NCBI GenBank assembly: GCA_963580285.1 | Contig: OY757026.1 | Location: 68,201,396 to 68,265,395 of the forward strand | DNA: 64,000 bases | Origin: Lucinisca nassula | Lineage: Eukaryota; Mollusca; Bivalvia; Lucinida; Lucinidae | Direction of reading: 5' to 3' | The notes under the pieces: model-generated | Database searches by the model: none | What the model was told of the DNA's origin: nothing | Seen by the model: only the letters and a program-made list of their open reading frames with translations | Program-made: the position numbers and the translations under genes | In this document: in pieces, positions 10,992-22,576 of the stretch | Layout of the letters: the number at the start of each line of letters is the position of its first letter | How positions within the stretch are numbered: position 1 is the stretch's first letter

Positions 10992-11867
10992 CTTTTGTTA
11001 TGACCTTGAAGGTGTATGTGCGTGGTCTGTCTTCTATATTGGTATATTTATATTTTTGGACATAAACAACTTGGTAAGTGTGTTTTATTTATTTTGTTTT
11101 CCATACTGACCATCTTTGGGCACGGCAAGATGTCGTTTTCTATGCTCTAAATCTATTTTTCAGCTGCAAATCACTAGTGTTTGTAAGAATCATACCTCAC
11201 CTGTGACCAGAAAATCGACCAATTGAGAGTTTTAATCGAAAGAGAACTATCTTTTAAGACAGTTTTAAGATAGGGTAATAATCTATAATGAGTTATACTA
11301 AAAATAAGTGCCTCTAGAATTCCATACGAAATCACACGAAGAGCAAGACTGACCATCCCAAAAAATTTCTGACTGTATGGTATGTCTCATATTTACTGTA
11401 TAACTTGTCTTAATATACTTGTTTTGACTGTATGGGATGTCGCTTTTAATGTGTGCAAGTTATTCAAAGGTACATTGCAATATTTGTCTATGCAATAAGA
11501 TGATAATGCTTAAACAATAGCAATTCTACGTAGAATATTAATTACCTATACATTCCCGAAATCTTGGAGAAATTGCATGTGCTGTGTGCTGCATGTCATT
11601 GAACCTTTAGAGCACTACAGACTAGAGGTCTTAACCACTCGGCCAAATGAGCCAGCCTTCGATGACTGTCTTCAGGTGCGAAATATTTAACAAAATGAGT
11701 CGCATCGTCACGCGTCTCTCTTCATCCACAGACGCATAGCAAATACTCTGATCAGACTGCACAGAAATGCAATATGATTAGTTACGGACTACTTGTTCAA
11801 GACATATACATGTAAATTTATACAAAGAAATGAAGAGCTGTGGACCAGTCTGTGAAAGATAATTTCC
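10992..11867. other. No recognisable feature
   Basis: Sequence between the left 69-bp repeat and the Helitron-like array. No exon, repeat or RNA gene could be supported. Confidence 0.45.
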
Positions 11868-13490
11868 TTTTCATCCCCCGACCGAATAGATTCGGGGGAT
11901 ATAGCGATCGGCTTGGCGTCCGGTCGTCCGGAAATTGATGATACTTGGCACAATGTTAAACACTGTTGAGACGGTGGGTCTTGCGCAAGAACCACAACCC
12001 TGGGTACCGTGGTATTTCAGTTATCTGCCCTTCCAATAAAATATAATGACTATCTTGTGATCTCTATAACTTTCGAGTATCCTTCGAGATATATTGATGA
12101 TACTTGACAAAATTGTAAACAATGTTGAGACGGCATGTTATGGGCAATAACAACAACCTTTGGTGCCATGTTTTTTTTAGTTATCTCCCCTTCGAAAAAA
12201 AATAGGATGACTATCTTGTGATCGCCATAACTTCAATACCCTTCGAGATATATTGATTAAACTTTGTACAATTGTTCACAAAGTTGGTCCAGCATGTCAT
12301 GCGCAAGAACCAAAACTCTTCGTGCCATGCCATTTGAGTTATCTCCTCTTCCAAAGATAGAATTGTTATCTTGTGATCGCCATAACTCAAATACCCTTCG
12401 TGGTATATTGATGAAACTTGGAACCATTGTTCACAAGGTTGGAGCAGCATGCCAAGCGCAAGAACCACAACTCTTGGTGCCATGGCATTTGAATTATCTC
12501 TCTTCCGATAAAATAGAATAACTATCCTGTGATCGCCATATCTCCCATACTCTTGGAGACATGTTGATAGAACTTGGTACAGTTGTACATGAGGTTAAGC
12601 AGGTGTGTCATGTGCAAGAACCGCAGCTCTTGGTGCCATGGCATTTCAATTTTCCCTATTCCAATAAAAATAGGATGACTATCTTTTGAGCTCCATATCT
12701 CCAATATTCTTCGAGACATGTTGATAGTACTTGGTACAGTTGTACATGAGGTTAAGCAGACATGTCCTATGCAAGAACCGCGACTCTTGGTGTACTGGTG
12801 TTTGAGTTACCTTCCCTGACAAAATAACATTGTGATGGCCATAACTCCAAAACACTTTGCGGTATATTGATGATACTTGGCATGTTTGTTCACAAGGTTG
12901 AGACAGCATGTCATTCACAAGGCCCACAACTCTGAGTGTCATGGTTATTATTGTATTTGAGTTATCTCCCCCTCTAATAAAATTGTATGACTATCTTGTG
13001 ATCGCCCTATCTTCAACAGTCTTCAAGTGATGTTGATTGTTTAAGTTAAGCAAGCCTGTCACGGGCAAGAACCACGACTCTTGGTGCACTGGTTTGTGAG
13101 TTACCTCCCCTGACAAAATTTTGTGGGCCCTCGCTCAGAAACCCTTTGAGATATATGAATAATACTTGGCAAGATTGAGACAGCATGTCATGCGCAGGAA
13201 CCACAATTCTAGTGCGATGGTATTTGGGTTATATTCCCTTCTAATAAAATCATATACTCTGGGACATAATGATGGGACTTGGTATAGTTGTACGTGGGGC
13301 TAGGCAGGTGTTTCATGTGTGAAAATCATGACTCTGGGTGCACTTTTTTTTAGTTATTGCCCCAACTAATATAATCTTTTGATGACCATAACTTGGATAC
13401 CCTGTGAGATATATTGATGGTGTTTAGCACAGTTTTTGACAAGGTTGAAACAGTGTGTCATGCCAAAGAACCACCAACCGGGTCCACCAC
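11868..13490 (-). mobile_element. Helitron-like element with ~155-bp core units
   Basis: It starts with the hairpin CCCCCGACC...TTCGGGGGATA. About ten diverged units of ~150-160 bp follow, sharing CTATCTTGTGATCGCCATAA, GATATATTGATGAAACTTGG and CAAGAACCACAACTCTTGG. Orientation is inferred from the hairpin end resembling the 3' ends of other elements. The right limit near 13490 is approximate. All open frames here are translations of the repeat unit. Confidence 0.65.
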
Positions 13491-14348
13491 GAACGACTAA
13501 TTTATCACGTCTGAAATTAGTGAAAGAAAAAAAATGGACTATTTCAACTTGAGCATAACAGAACAAAAACTCATCTATGCGCCCAGCAAAGACTAATCTC
13601 AGTCTGAGCATCTGCCCAGTCTGAACAGTGTGAAAAAAGTGAGAAAAAAAATCGAGTGGTAAACTACCCACCAAGTGCACAGCGAAGAATCTTATCAGAC
13701 TGGGTTGATTCGCAAACTGATCTGAATCTTCGTCGGGCGCTGTCATTTTGTCATGTTTGTGTTTCATCTGAGACAGTTTTAAGAACCTGATGAAGAAAGT
13801 GTGTATATGCCAAGTTTTCACATTTCAGAAACAAAATAGCTAACGTATTTAAATGTTATCCTACGAATATGTCGAACTCGCTCTATAGTATTATCAGGAC
13901 AAACAATATAGTATGATCGGAACACGACATACAGTGCTGAGAAATCAGTTTTGCGACATGCGATACAAACCAGTTTTTGACCCCTCTATCGTTTTGTTTG
14001 AAAATAATTGCCCTTACATGACAAGATGTTTAGTACTATTAATAAAAGCTGACCCGAAATACATCATAAAATAGTTAAAATGCATTAGCAGTCGTTTCAT
14101 GTAAGGTTAGTGGCAAAGCTTGATTAAATTGTACCGGTGCAGCGTTTGAAATCGAAAGTAGGATAATGATTTACTAGAAACAAATGTGAAAATAATCGAA
14201 ATCATAGCAATAAACAGAAAATCAAGGTAGCATGTCGAAAAGACTTTTAGTTATGCTTCCCGAACTACTGCTATGAAGTTGAAATTCTAATGATTAATAA
14301 TGTCAAAACACAAAAATAAACATTCTGTAACATACCCGACATATCGGA
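13491..14348. other. No recognisable feature
   Basis: Apart from a 151-codon minus-strand frame that runs out of the repeat array into this stretch, nothing suggests a gene. Confidence 0.45.
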
Positions 14349-14417
14349 ACAAGGATATGTCCACTATACAGATCGGAACATCCGGGTTAAGTGTACTGTA
14401 CGCTCCCAACCAGTGAT
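14349..14417 (-). repeat. 69-bp inverted repeat, right copy
   Basis: Reverse complement of 10923-10991, about 3.36 kb away. The pair could be terminal repeats of a large element or an inverted duplication. Confidence 0.9.
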
Positions 14418-14505
14418 CATATGGGTGCATATTTCGGTTTATGCCAGTTATGTGAGCAGTTTGGCCATTCTTTAGGTTTATAGTTGTTTATTTTTTTTAT
14501 TATTA

Positions 14506-14785
14506 TTATAGGTTTAACGTTTCCGTCAACACTGTATGTGTCATATTGGAGACGTTGCTTCCAATTTTGTGAGACTTTTATCCGACATTGAGATGAAATG
14601 ACATCTCAAGCCCTGTGTCGCCCAGTGAAGCCAATAGGGTTTATAAGCATGGACGGTCCGACTCGCAACGCTTTACCTCCTCTAAGCGGTTTACCAGTAC
14701 TCGTGTGCGGTCGGTTTGGGCTCTGCGCGGAACCATCATGCAGCCCATTTGTTTCTTCAAGCCCCAATGGGCGGGGGCCAATTAG
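14506..14785 (-). mobile_element. SINE-A, near full length
   Basis: Tail-to-head: TTTAACGTTTCCGTCAAC, GACGTTGCTTCCAATTTTG, TGAAATGACATCTCAAGCCC, CCTCTAAGCGGTTTACCAG, and a head ending CCCCAATGGGCGGGG. Opposite frames of 84 and 61 codons over it are shadows. Confidence 0.85.
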
Positions 14786-14943
14786 GTACATAGCATCATG
14801 CCGGTGTGGGTACAGGTGTTCAACCGATATTGAAATACTTTTAACATTTTAGTGAATGATAGTCATTTGGTACACACAGAAACTGTGTTAACGTGAGTGG
14901 TCTAGCTCTAGCCCTGAACGTCGGACCGAGTGCAGTCAAACGA

Positions 14944-14969
14944 TTCTCTCTCTCTCTCTCTCTCTCTCT
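14944..14969. repeat. (TC)n microsatellite
   Basis: Perfect TC repeat upstream of a SINE-A fragment (about 14985-15085, plus strand). Confidence 0.95.
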
Positions 14970-14984
14970 GCCCCCACCCATCGG

Positions 14985-15085
14985 AGCTTTGAAAAATAGA
15001 TTGGGCTGCACCATGCTTCCACGCAGAGCTGATACCGACCGCACATGAGTACTGGTAATCAGCTTAGGAGGTCTAAGCCTACCCA
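14985..15085 (+). mobile_element. SINE-A 5' fragment
   Basis: Contains GGGCTGCACCATGCTTCCAC, GCAGAGCTGA and GAGTACTGGTAATC, i.e. the 5' third of SINE-A. After it comes a short duplication of CGACAGTRATGTCCCGACAT (15098-15170). Confidence 0.75.
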
Positions 15086-15179
15086 GGAAAACATCGGGCC
15101 GACAGTAATGTCCCGACATGCTATGCTACAGCGGGCCAACGTTAGACCGACAGTGATGTCCCGACATGCTTTGCTGGCT

Positions 15180-15180
<1 letters not shown>

Positions 15181-15231
<51 letters not shown>
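15181..15231. repeat. (CT)n microsatellite
   Basis: About 25 uninterrupted CT units. The Arg-Glu repeat frames on the minus strand are artefacts. Confidence 0.97.
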
Positions 15232-15232
<1 letters not shown>

Positions 15233-15708
15233 GAATGAGTGAGCAGTAGTGACAACTAAAATAAAGCAAAGGCATAAATAGTAAATTTGCATAAAACGGT
15301 GCATCGTTGAGCATACGTGCCGGAAAAGGTCATTTGCGTTTCGAGGTGGATGGGACTAACTGAAACTGAGGCTGCGCGTGAACTGGCAATTAACAGAATA
15401 AGGTGCTCATTCTATCTAAACTGTTAGTCTACATAGTTAGTTGATCTTGATTATTAGATGGGTAAATAAGGTAGTATTGTATGGAAAAATAATTTAACAT
15501 CGTGAAGAATTTCCAGTTTATCGCTAAATATATTAATGTTTGTCTTGTCTTAACCCACTGAAACGAACCAGATTTTTCTCAAGCTGTCCGCGTTTTTATA
15601 CACACTTTTTGCTGAGAATCGTATCGTGTTTGTTAGGTACATGTACTTCATCGGAAAGAAATGCACAGGAAGTTTCACTATCTATTTTTCAAAGGTGAAT
15701 GTTATCAA
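15232..15708. other. No recognisable feature
   Basis: AT-rich sequence before the mariner relic; nothing is supported. Confidence 0.45.
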
Positions 15709-17915
15709 ACAGGCTGAGTCAAAAGTATGAAATTTAGACTCGGCAGGCATTTTCATCTTTGAATAATAGTCCCATCGAATTTTTGCACGAGAAAAATGTT
15801 TTTAAATCTACCATTGCCGGCCTCTGAGATTAGCTGTGATGCAAAATGGCGGATGATCTAATAAATGAACAGAGAGTAGTTTTAAAGTTAAACTGAGCAA
15901 ATCGATTACCGATATAAAGTTAGACTTGGAAGTTGATTATATGATAAACGCATTAGGTAAAGCAGCAATAAGCCAGTGGATGTCGCGATTCAAAGATTGT
16001 AGAAATGATACCTGAGTTGTCAAAGTGGAAGACCAACAAGTTCAAAAGTTTCAAAAGGTCGCTGTTTATTGAAGAAGATAGAAGAGTTACTATGCGCGAA
16101 GTAGCGGAACACTTTGGCATTTCACATGTTTCAGCTCAAACCATTAACACGGAATATTCCGGAATGAGAAAGATTTGTGCACGCTGAGAGCCCCGATTGC
16201 TTGACTCAGACCAAATGAGCGTGGGGGTGAAAATATGCCGGCAGTGGCGGGAACGGTACTGCACTGAAGGGCATGCGTTTGTAAACAAGATCATAATTTA
16301 TGACGAATCTTGCATAAACTTTTTTGAACCGGAGTCAAAACAACGAAGTGCGTAGCATTTGGAAACATGCAAATTCCGCGTCACCTATACTAGGAGGACC
16401 GAAGTTCGAGGACATAAGCGACTTGAGCGGTTTATATTTCTATAAATAGCAATATATTTAAAAATTGGTAACAAAATAATCAAACAACATTTGATGAATA
16501 ACTGTCAGAAACAAACATGAAAAATAACGAGCAAACATCGACAGAGCTTATTTATCGAATGACCCATTTCCTAGTCATTTTCAAAATGGCATTTAAGTTC
16601 GCGGATGCAGTTGTCATGCGGATCCTTAAGGTGCTGTGCAGGGTAAAAATAAAATGAAGGCATGTAATTGATAACAAGATACTTTTATTGTAAATAACAT
16701 AAATTTTACTGGTAAACATCCGGTAAATTGTGATGTTTTCATTCACTCTCAATTTGTGCTCAAAAGTTTATTCTTTTTCTAGATATCTGTTTAGTTAATT
16801 CTGTTCTATTCCATACGAGTCACAAAAATTAGCTGCATTTTATAATTTGTTCATTGATATCCACTTCAAACGAGAATTAGATGTCCCTAGAACAAGAACA
16901 ATTACCTGCAGTTTTGATTATTAAAGTTTTAATATTTCTCAAGAGCATCACACTCAATACTGCTGTCCATTTCCCAGAAGACAAATGAAGCCTCTGAAGT
17001 AATAAGGACAGCAGATATGTATAGTTAAAGAATTTTCCCATATTGATCCTCATACGAAAAGAATGGATAAACAAGTCTGATGGTATGTGCCAACAGTAAA
17101 CAAAGAACGCTTGATATTTCTGCCAGAATGTGTATGAATGAAGAAATCATTTGGTTAAAGTTGGGTGTAAAAGTATTAGCAAAAATGTAACTTTTTAATG
17201 CCTCATACAATATTTACCTCTCTGATCGGCATCGCAAGAATGATATACTGCCAAAATGTTGGTTGGTATTTGTGGTTTGTTGTTGTTGATTCACGAGATA
17301 ATAGCATCAGTAGTAATCGATATATTTATACACTCGAAGTTGCATTACGTCACTAAAGCGAGCATTTCCAAGTTGGTAGGCAAGGTCATGTGCATCATTT
17401 TCTTCAGCGCATACCAAATAATCTTAACTCATATGGTACCTGGGAAACAGACTGTGGATGATGACTATCATGCAGAAGTTCTAAGATGTAATCTACAACA
17501 GGCCCTCCGCAAGAAGCGCCCAGACTTGCAAAAGCATGTGTTCATTTTACAGTAAGATAATGCTCCGGTTCACACCAGCAAAGTTGTAATCGCCACTATG
17601 GAAGACTTAGGAATAGAACCTTTAATTCATCCACCGTATAGTCCAGACTTCGCCCACTGTGATTTCTGGTTATTTCTAAATTGAAAGACGGCCTGCGAGG
17701 AGTCCGCTACGAGGACACGCGTGAGATAATGCATGTGGTTACCGGTACTCTACGAACACTTGCACGTTGCGGTTGCCCGGTGGGCCAGTCGTTGGGATAA
17801 GTGCACTGAATGCAATTATGGTGGTTTCTTCGAAAATGAGTAATAACAGTAGCTGGTCATTAGTTCGCGAACTTTTGCTGGTCATTAGTTCGCGAACTAT
17901 TTTTGCTCAACCCTC
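15709..17915 (+). pseudogene. Degenerate mariner transposase (DD34D), interrupted
   Basis: Cut-and-paste transposase of the Tc1/mariner superfamily, now dead. The start is at 15846 (MADDLINEQRVV). After stops, the helix-turn-helix reads EEDRRVTMREVAEHFGISHV (16072-16131) followed by RLLDSDQ. The first catalytic Asp lies in IYDESCI (~16300). The second and third lie in QDNAPVHTSK (~17556) and PYSPDFAHCDFW (~17650). I count 34 residues between the last two aspartates, the mariner spacing. Several stops and frameshifts are present. About 0.95 kb of unrelated sequence (~16390-17335) separates the first Asp from KLVGKVMCIIFF. The right end AGGGTTGAGCAAAAATAG (read inward on the minus strand) has a weak match at 15710, CAGGCTGAGTCAAAAGTA, plausibly the decayed terminal repeats. 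Confidence 0.88.
16390..17335. other. Foreign insertion inside the mariner relic
   Basis: AT-rich sequence interrupting the transposase between its first and second catalytic blocks. It has no recognisable terminal repeats or coding capacity; borders are estimated from where transposase similarity stops and resumes. Confidence 0.6.
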
Positions 17916-18099
17916 ATATATCATACGGCTCAGATTTTAATCATTTCCGTTCCACACCATGTGTTCTTACTATTTAACTGAACACACTCATTCAGTGACA
18001 ATCCGAAAGTGCTTTTTCAAAGAAATGCATCTTATACAGACAACAGGTTCTTCTATTTAAAGGTCTGGCACCCATTCTGTTCATTTTAGCAATGGTGGA

Positions 18100-18500
18100 G
18101 AGGTGTAAACGACAATGTCGTATATAGATTTTTCTATTTTTAGCTCTGGCTGCTATTCTATTCAGCAGAGTTAGACCATTTTAGAAATTTTGGTAAAAGG
18201 ACATAGGTGCAACATTTCTGTGAAATTATTTTGAAAGCAGGCTATAAGTGCAGGAGGAAATGTAACTGGCGGCCATTTTGTTCAGCGGAGATATTTTGTT
18301 GGGAAGAGTAATCGGAGGAAACTTTCTGTGAAATTATTTAGAAATGGGCCATTGACTTAGGTTGAGATGACGTTTGCAGGCCTTTTTATATTTTAATCTC
18401 TGTCGCACATTTTGTTCAGCGGAAACATTTTGGTAAGGGGCATATAAGGGGAACATTTCTGTGATCTTATTTTGTAATCGGTCCGTTTACCTAGATGTTG
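18100..18500 (-). mobile_element. Fragment of Helitron-like core repeats
   Basis: Two to three diverged units with TTTTTAGCTCTGG, then ATTYTGTTCAGC, then AACATTTCTGTGAAATTATTT. This is the same unit type, in the opposite sense, as the core of the element at 3732-5711. No terminal hairpin is seen. Confidence 0.65.
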
Positions 18501-18655
18501 TTTAAAGGTTTGTACTTTTGGCTTTCCGCTGTTGGTGTTTCCATTAGAGTCTGTTGCTTCATGTTTGTGCGTCTTTCCCTTTGGTGTCTCTGATGGGAGC
18601 TGTGGGTTGATTTATCGATTCCTGATCATTGCCTCCACTTATATTTAGTTTTCTT
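18500..18655 (+). mobile_element. RT retroelement 3' tail fragment
   Basis: Matches the last ~150 bp of the tail described at 9471-9990: TTTGGCTTTCCGCTGTTG, TTCCCTTTGGTGTCTCTGATG, ATTCCTGATCATTGCC. It is strongly 5' truncated. Confidence 0.75.
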
Positions 18656-19207
18656 AACTCTTGTGGTCATAGTGTAGCGTGTCACCCAAGTGAGTCCCTG
18701 TCAAGAACTTGAGTTTAATCAGCCATGGCAAACGCAGGCCTATACATTCAATTTGCATTTCTTTAATTACATAACTTGATGTAATTTTAAATATATAAAT
18801 ATAATATAACTGTGATCTCATATGACAAAGTATTTTGATATATTGTAAGTTTTTTTTCAAAACGAAATATAGTGACATACCTTTGATTTAAGCCAAAGTT
18901 AGATATTGTGTTTTGAATAATCTGATGTAATGGCTTAAGTCTGTGCCACTACGCACATTTAAATGAATTCAATGGCGTGCATAAATAATTTAGTTTGAAA
19001 CATTTCATGCGCAGAAGGAACGAACAAAAAGCCACATTTGCATTGAAAAGCTCTATTGGTTTTATTGTTTAATTCCTAATTATATCAATGGGCCCTACCA
19101 AGCGAAAGTATTTCCAGCGAAAGCAGTCATAAATTTCAGATCAGCATGCGCGTCCATGCAGTCGGACGAGAGCTTTCAAAACAGGAATAAATTTCATTTT
19201 TGTTGAT
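18656..19207. other. No recognisable feature
   Basis: AT-rich interval between a retroelement tail and a SINE; nothing is supported. Confidence 0.45.
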
Positions 19208-19221
19208 TTTATTGATGTTGT

Positions 19222-19552
19222 GTGTGTGTGTGAATTCGGGTTTAACGTCGCTTTCAACAATTTTTCAGTCATATCACGACGGTGTCTGGTTGTGACAGGG
19301 AGCTCAATGCTCACGTTTATAGTGCTGCCTCACTGAAGTATCATGTCCCAGACACATTGCATGATACCACACCCAGTCACATTATCCTGACACTGGGTCG
19401 ACCAGTCCTAGCTCTTCCCCGTAAACCTGAGTGCCAAGCGAGGAGCAGCTAGTACCATTTTTAACGACTTTGGTATGTCGCGGCCCGGGATCGAACCCCA
19501 GACCTCCCGTTCCCCGGAGCGGACACTCTACCAACTGAGCTATCGGGGCCGG
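19222..19552 (-). mobile_element. SINE-E, full length with 14-bp target duplication
   Basis: A 331-bp SINE on the minus strand. The tRNA-like head (CCCCGATAGCTCAGTTGGTA, then GGGGTTCGATCCCGGG) lies at the right end, the body is in the middle, and TTAACGTCGCTTTCAACAA and a (CA)n tail lie at the left. Identical 14-bp direct repeats TTTATTGATGTTGT flank it at 19208-19221 and 19553-19566. The intact duplication suggests fairly recent insertion. The 70-codon frame on the minus strand is the SINE itself. Confidence 0.95.
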
Positions 19553-19669
19553 TTTATTGATGTTGTACTCCGGCGAATCACTCGCAAACTGCATGAAGCC
19601 TGTTCGTGATTCGCCGGAGTTTAAAAATCCACAAAATTTAGTGTTTCATGCTAAGTTCGCGAGTGACCT

Positions 19670-20041
19670 ACTTTTAGACCCGACATGACCCATATTCGAA
19701 CTTAACCGAGATATTGTCAGGATGATCATTCTGTGCAAGTTAGAGGATAATTGGACAACATTGTGGCCTCTAGAGTGTTAACAAGGTTTTTCCATGATTT
19801 GACCTACTGGTCTTTTTTTTGACCCGACATGACCCATATTAGAACTTGTCGAACTTGACCTAGATATTGTCATGATGATCATTCTGGCTAAGTTTGATGA
19901 TGATTGGATCAAAAACAATGCCTCAAGAGTGTCAACAAAAAAGTTCACACACGACGGATGATGCACAACGCATGACGAATGACGACAACGGACATCTAAC
20001 GGTCACAAAAGCTCACCATGACCTTCGGTCAGGTGAGCTAA
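19670..20041 (+). mobile_element. Helitron-like element, 3' portion
   Basis: Two core units starting GACCCGACATGACCCATATT (about 19680 and 19819, spacing ~140 bp). A region rich in ACGACGGATGA then ends in the hairpin GCTCACCATGACC / GGTCAGGTGAGC and CTAA. The 5' end is not seen. Confidence 0.75.
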
Positions 20042-20045
20042 AAAT

Positions 20046-20756
20046 AGGGTACAACATAATGTTATACTACAGACTGCATGCATTGTATTTAACCCGATCA
20101 CGGTTGACGACTTTGTTTCCCTCTTTACTTGCACGCCTCAGATTCTATGACGGTTCCAGCGTAAAGGCTTACTGAGAATTAGAGACTATCTAATTTTATG
20201 TAATGTTGGTTGCTGCCTGATACTTTGTTTCTGGTCGGGCCCATCGGAGTCTAACTTTCGGTCTTCTTTTACTCCAGCATTTCAGTGGTTTCTTGTTGTC
20301 GAGTCCTCACCGTTGTTTCATCTCTGTGGTTGTTTGATTTTTTTGTTTACGGAGATGTTGCACTGATGAGTTGGGAGACCTTCATGCGGACTGAACAAAT
20401 TATTTGTCTAAATCGCAAGGGAAATAAGGACGAGGATTATGGCCACGTAAAATCGATTTAAGCGCCACCCCCAGTGGAATTCGTTTCACTGACCGTTCCA
20501 AGGCGATTCTTCCGTCGTGGTTTACTTTTGTTATGGTTTGTCTTTGAGGGTGAGTATCACTTATATTATTTTGTTTTTGATAGCCAATTGGTCATTGTGT
20601 AGGAAAGTAACTGTCCTTTTGGCTTTACGCTATTGATGTTTCCATAGGGTCTAGTTGTTTTATGTTTGTGCTTCTTTGCCTTTGGAGTCTCTGATGGGAG
20701 CTGTGGGTTAATTGTATCGATTCTTGATCAATGCCTTCACTTCTACGCATAAAATT
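20046..20756 (+). pseudogene. RT retroelement: end of ORF plus 3' tail
   Basis: A copy truncated to the last ~45 codons, ending with the conserved wording SDSMTVPA-stop in one frame (20137-20167), then the full tail (GGAGTCTAAC..., CTGATGAGTTGGGAG..., AAATCGATTTAAGCG..., ending CACTTCTAC). It starts three bases after the CTAA end of the Helitron-like element, so it probably inserted at that border. Confidence 0.75.
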
Positions 20757-20894
20757 GTGATAAAACAGGTATAGGGGTGGGGCTGTTCAAGAATAGTCAA
20801 TTTTCAACATATTTTCAGTGTAAAATCAAACAGCAAGTAATGTGGGTAAAACCTGTGCTCTTGTAAGAAAGAACGAACCCTTCTTTACAGGAGA

Positions 20895-21180
20895 ACCCCA
20901 CCCAATGGGGATGGTTGGGTGAAGCAAAAAAGACATGCATCTTGCATCACTGAAGCGTCCAACTGATATTGGCTTACAGTTGGGAAAGGCTTAAATAAGG
21001 GTAGTGGGTCTTCTTTTTCTACACTTCTTTTCATTTTTTTCTTTCTCTGCTATCCCTTGCTTTTATCTCCTCTACTATCTCTACTATCCACTTCCCCCCT
21101 TTCTCTGAAATAACCCAAAAAGACCAACAATGGTTGAATTGTTGTTAAACTCAAAACAATTAATCACTCAATCAATCCGA
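20895..21180 (+). mobile_element. SINE-F (pyrimidine-rich type)
   Basis: GTCCAACTGATATTGGCTTACAG is followed by a long pyrimidine tract (CTTTCTCTGCTATCCC... CTCTACTATC) and a tail with TTGTTAAACTC and (AATC)n. A second copy at 58120-58413 has the same order. Confidence 0.65.
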
Positions 21181-21817
21181 TGAAGTTAAGATTAAATTGA
21201 CCCAAGGGATTAGGAGTCCACATTTGAAGCAAATTTACTTCTTCCATTTTTAGCTCTGGTGGCCATTTTTCTCATCTAAGCAGAACGGTTTTAGCTGTTT
21301 TTTGGTAGAGGGTCACCAAGCAACATTTCCTAAAATTTGAATGAAATAGACCCAAGTGTAAAGAATACGTTGTCGTAAAGATTTTTGCTTTTTTTTTAGC
21401 TGTCATGGCCATCTTTTTCATCAGTGTGAAACCATTTGTGCTGGTTTGGTAAGAAGTCACCTGGGCAACATTCCTGTGAAGTTTGAATCAAATTTGCCCA
21501 ATGGTTTACGAGGAGTTCGCGTTTGAAGCAAATTTATGACTTTTTGTATTTTTAGCTCTGGTGGCCATCTTGTCCACTAAAGTGGAACCATGTTAGCTGG
21601 TTTGGTATGGAGTCACCTAGACCACAATCCTGTGAGGTTTGAATCAAATTGCCCCAAGGGTTTAGGAGTTCGGGTTTGAAGCAAATTTTTTACATTTTTT
21701 CAATTTTTAGCTCTGGTGGCCATCTTGTTCATCAGAGCAGAACGATTTTAGCTACTTCAGTAGGGAGTCATCTTGGCAACATTCTTGCGAAGTTTGAATC
21801 AAATTGGTCCAAGGTTT
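21181..21817 (-). mobile_element. Helitron-like core repeats, truncated by retroelement
   Basis: Four ~155-bp units with TTTTTAGCTCTGGTGGCCAT, then TTTTAGCTGSTTTGGTA, then CACC..GCAACATTCCTGTGAAGTTTGAATC. No hairpin end is present on either side; the right side ends where the reverse-transcriptase element begins. Confidence 0.7.
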
Positions 21818-22576
21818 AATGAGAGTTCCATTGATAACCAATCTGAAATTATTGAAGCTTTTAGCTCTACTTCTAGATATTTAGATGATTTATTAATTAT
21901 TGACAATACTTACTTTGATGGTTTGATCAGTCAGATTTATCCCCAAGAACTTCAGTTAAACATGGCAAATTACTCTGATACCGAGGCCCCCTTTTTGGAT
22001 TTACATTTATCTGTTGTAGATGGATTTGTTCTTGCAAAATTTATGATAAGCGTGATGATTCTGATTTCGACATTGTAAATTTTCCTTTTTTGGATGGTGA
22101 TGTTCCTCATGCGATATCGTACAGGGTTTATATTTCGCAGTTAATTCGATTCGCTAGAGTGTCTAGTCATGTATCCGACTTCAACACTCTAATAAATTAT
22201 TAACCGCTAAACTTCTTAATCAGGGGTATCGGTATCATAAACTACATAAAGCCTTTTCTATGTTTTATAGACGTCATTCTGATTTGGTTTCAAAATTCAA
22301 TGTTGGACTTAAAACTCTTCTGTAACAAGGCCTATCGGAACCCGAATTCTATGGTGACTTAGTATATAAATTTAGAAAAATATATGCCTGTAATGACTTT
22401 AGTACCGAATTTCGTAAAATCGTTCGTCGATATATAAAGATTGGGTACAACATAAATGTTATAAAACAGACTGCATGCATGGTGGTTAACCCAATCACGG
22501 TTTGGCAACTTTGCTTCCCTCTTTGATTGCACACCGGTGGGTCAGGCCTAAGATTATATGACGGTTCCAGCGTAAA
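21818..22576 (+). pseudogene. Broken reverse-transcriptase ORF (Penelope-like or related)
   Basis: C-terminal part of a retroelement polymerase. It shows RYLDDLLIID (palm-domain YxDD motif, about residue 37 of the open frame beginning at 21773), YPQELQLNMANYSDTEAPFL, LDLHLSVVDGFV, then after a one-base deletion near 22040 DKRDDSDFDIVNFPFLDG and VYISQLIRFARV. A further indel near 22195, then QGYRYHKLHKAFSMFYRRH, FYGDLVYKFRK and GYNINVIKQTACMVVNPITV follow. At least two frameshifts and internal stops are visible. The class is uncertain: the wording is typical of a widespread invertebrate YLDD element, and Penelope-like is my best guess. The N-terminal part is missing. Confidence 0.8.

Noticed and set aside
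13366..13821. 151-codon minus-strand frame
   Set aside because: It starts in the Helitron-like core repeat and shows no domain; neighbouring repeat units do not keep it open.
15059..15314. Arg-Glu repeat frames
   Set aside because: Translation of the (CT)n microsatellite.
19476..19556. tRNA-like sequence on the minus strand, and similar ones at 27630-27712, 32085-32165, 39522-39586, 40049-40117 and 46600-46694
   Set aside because: Each continues into a SINE body and tail, several with target duplications. Stems are degenerate; these are SINE heads, not tRNA genes.
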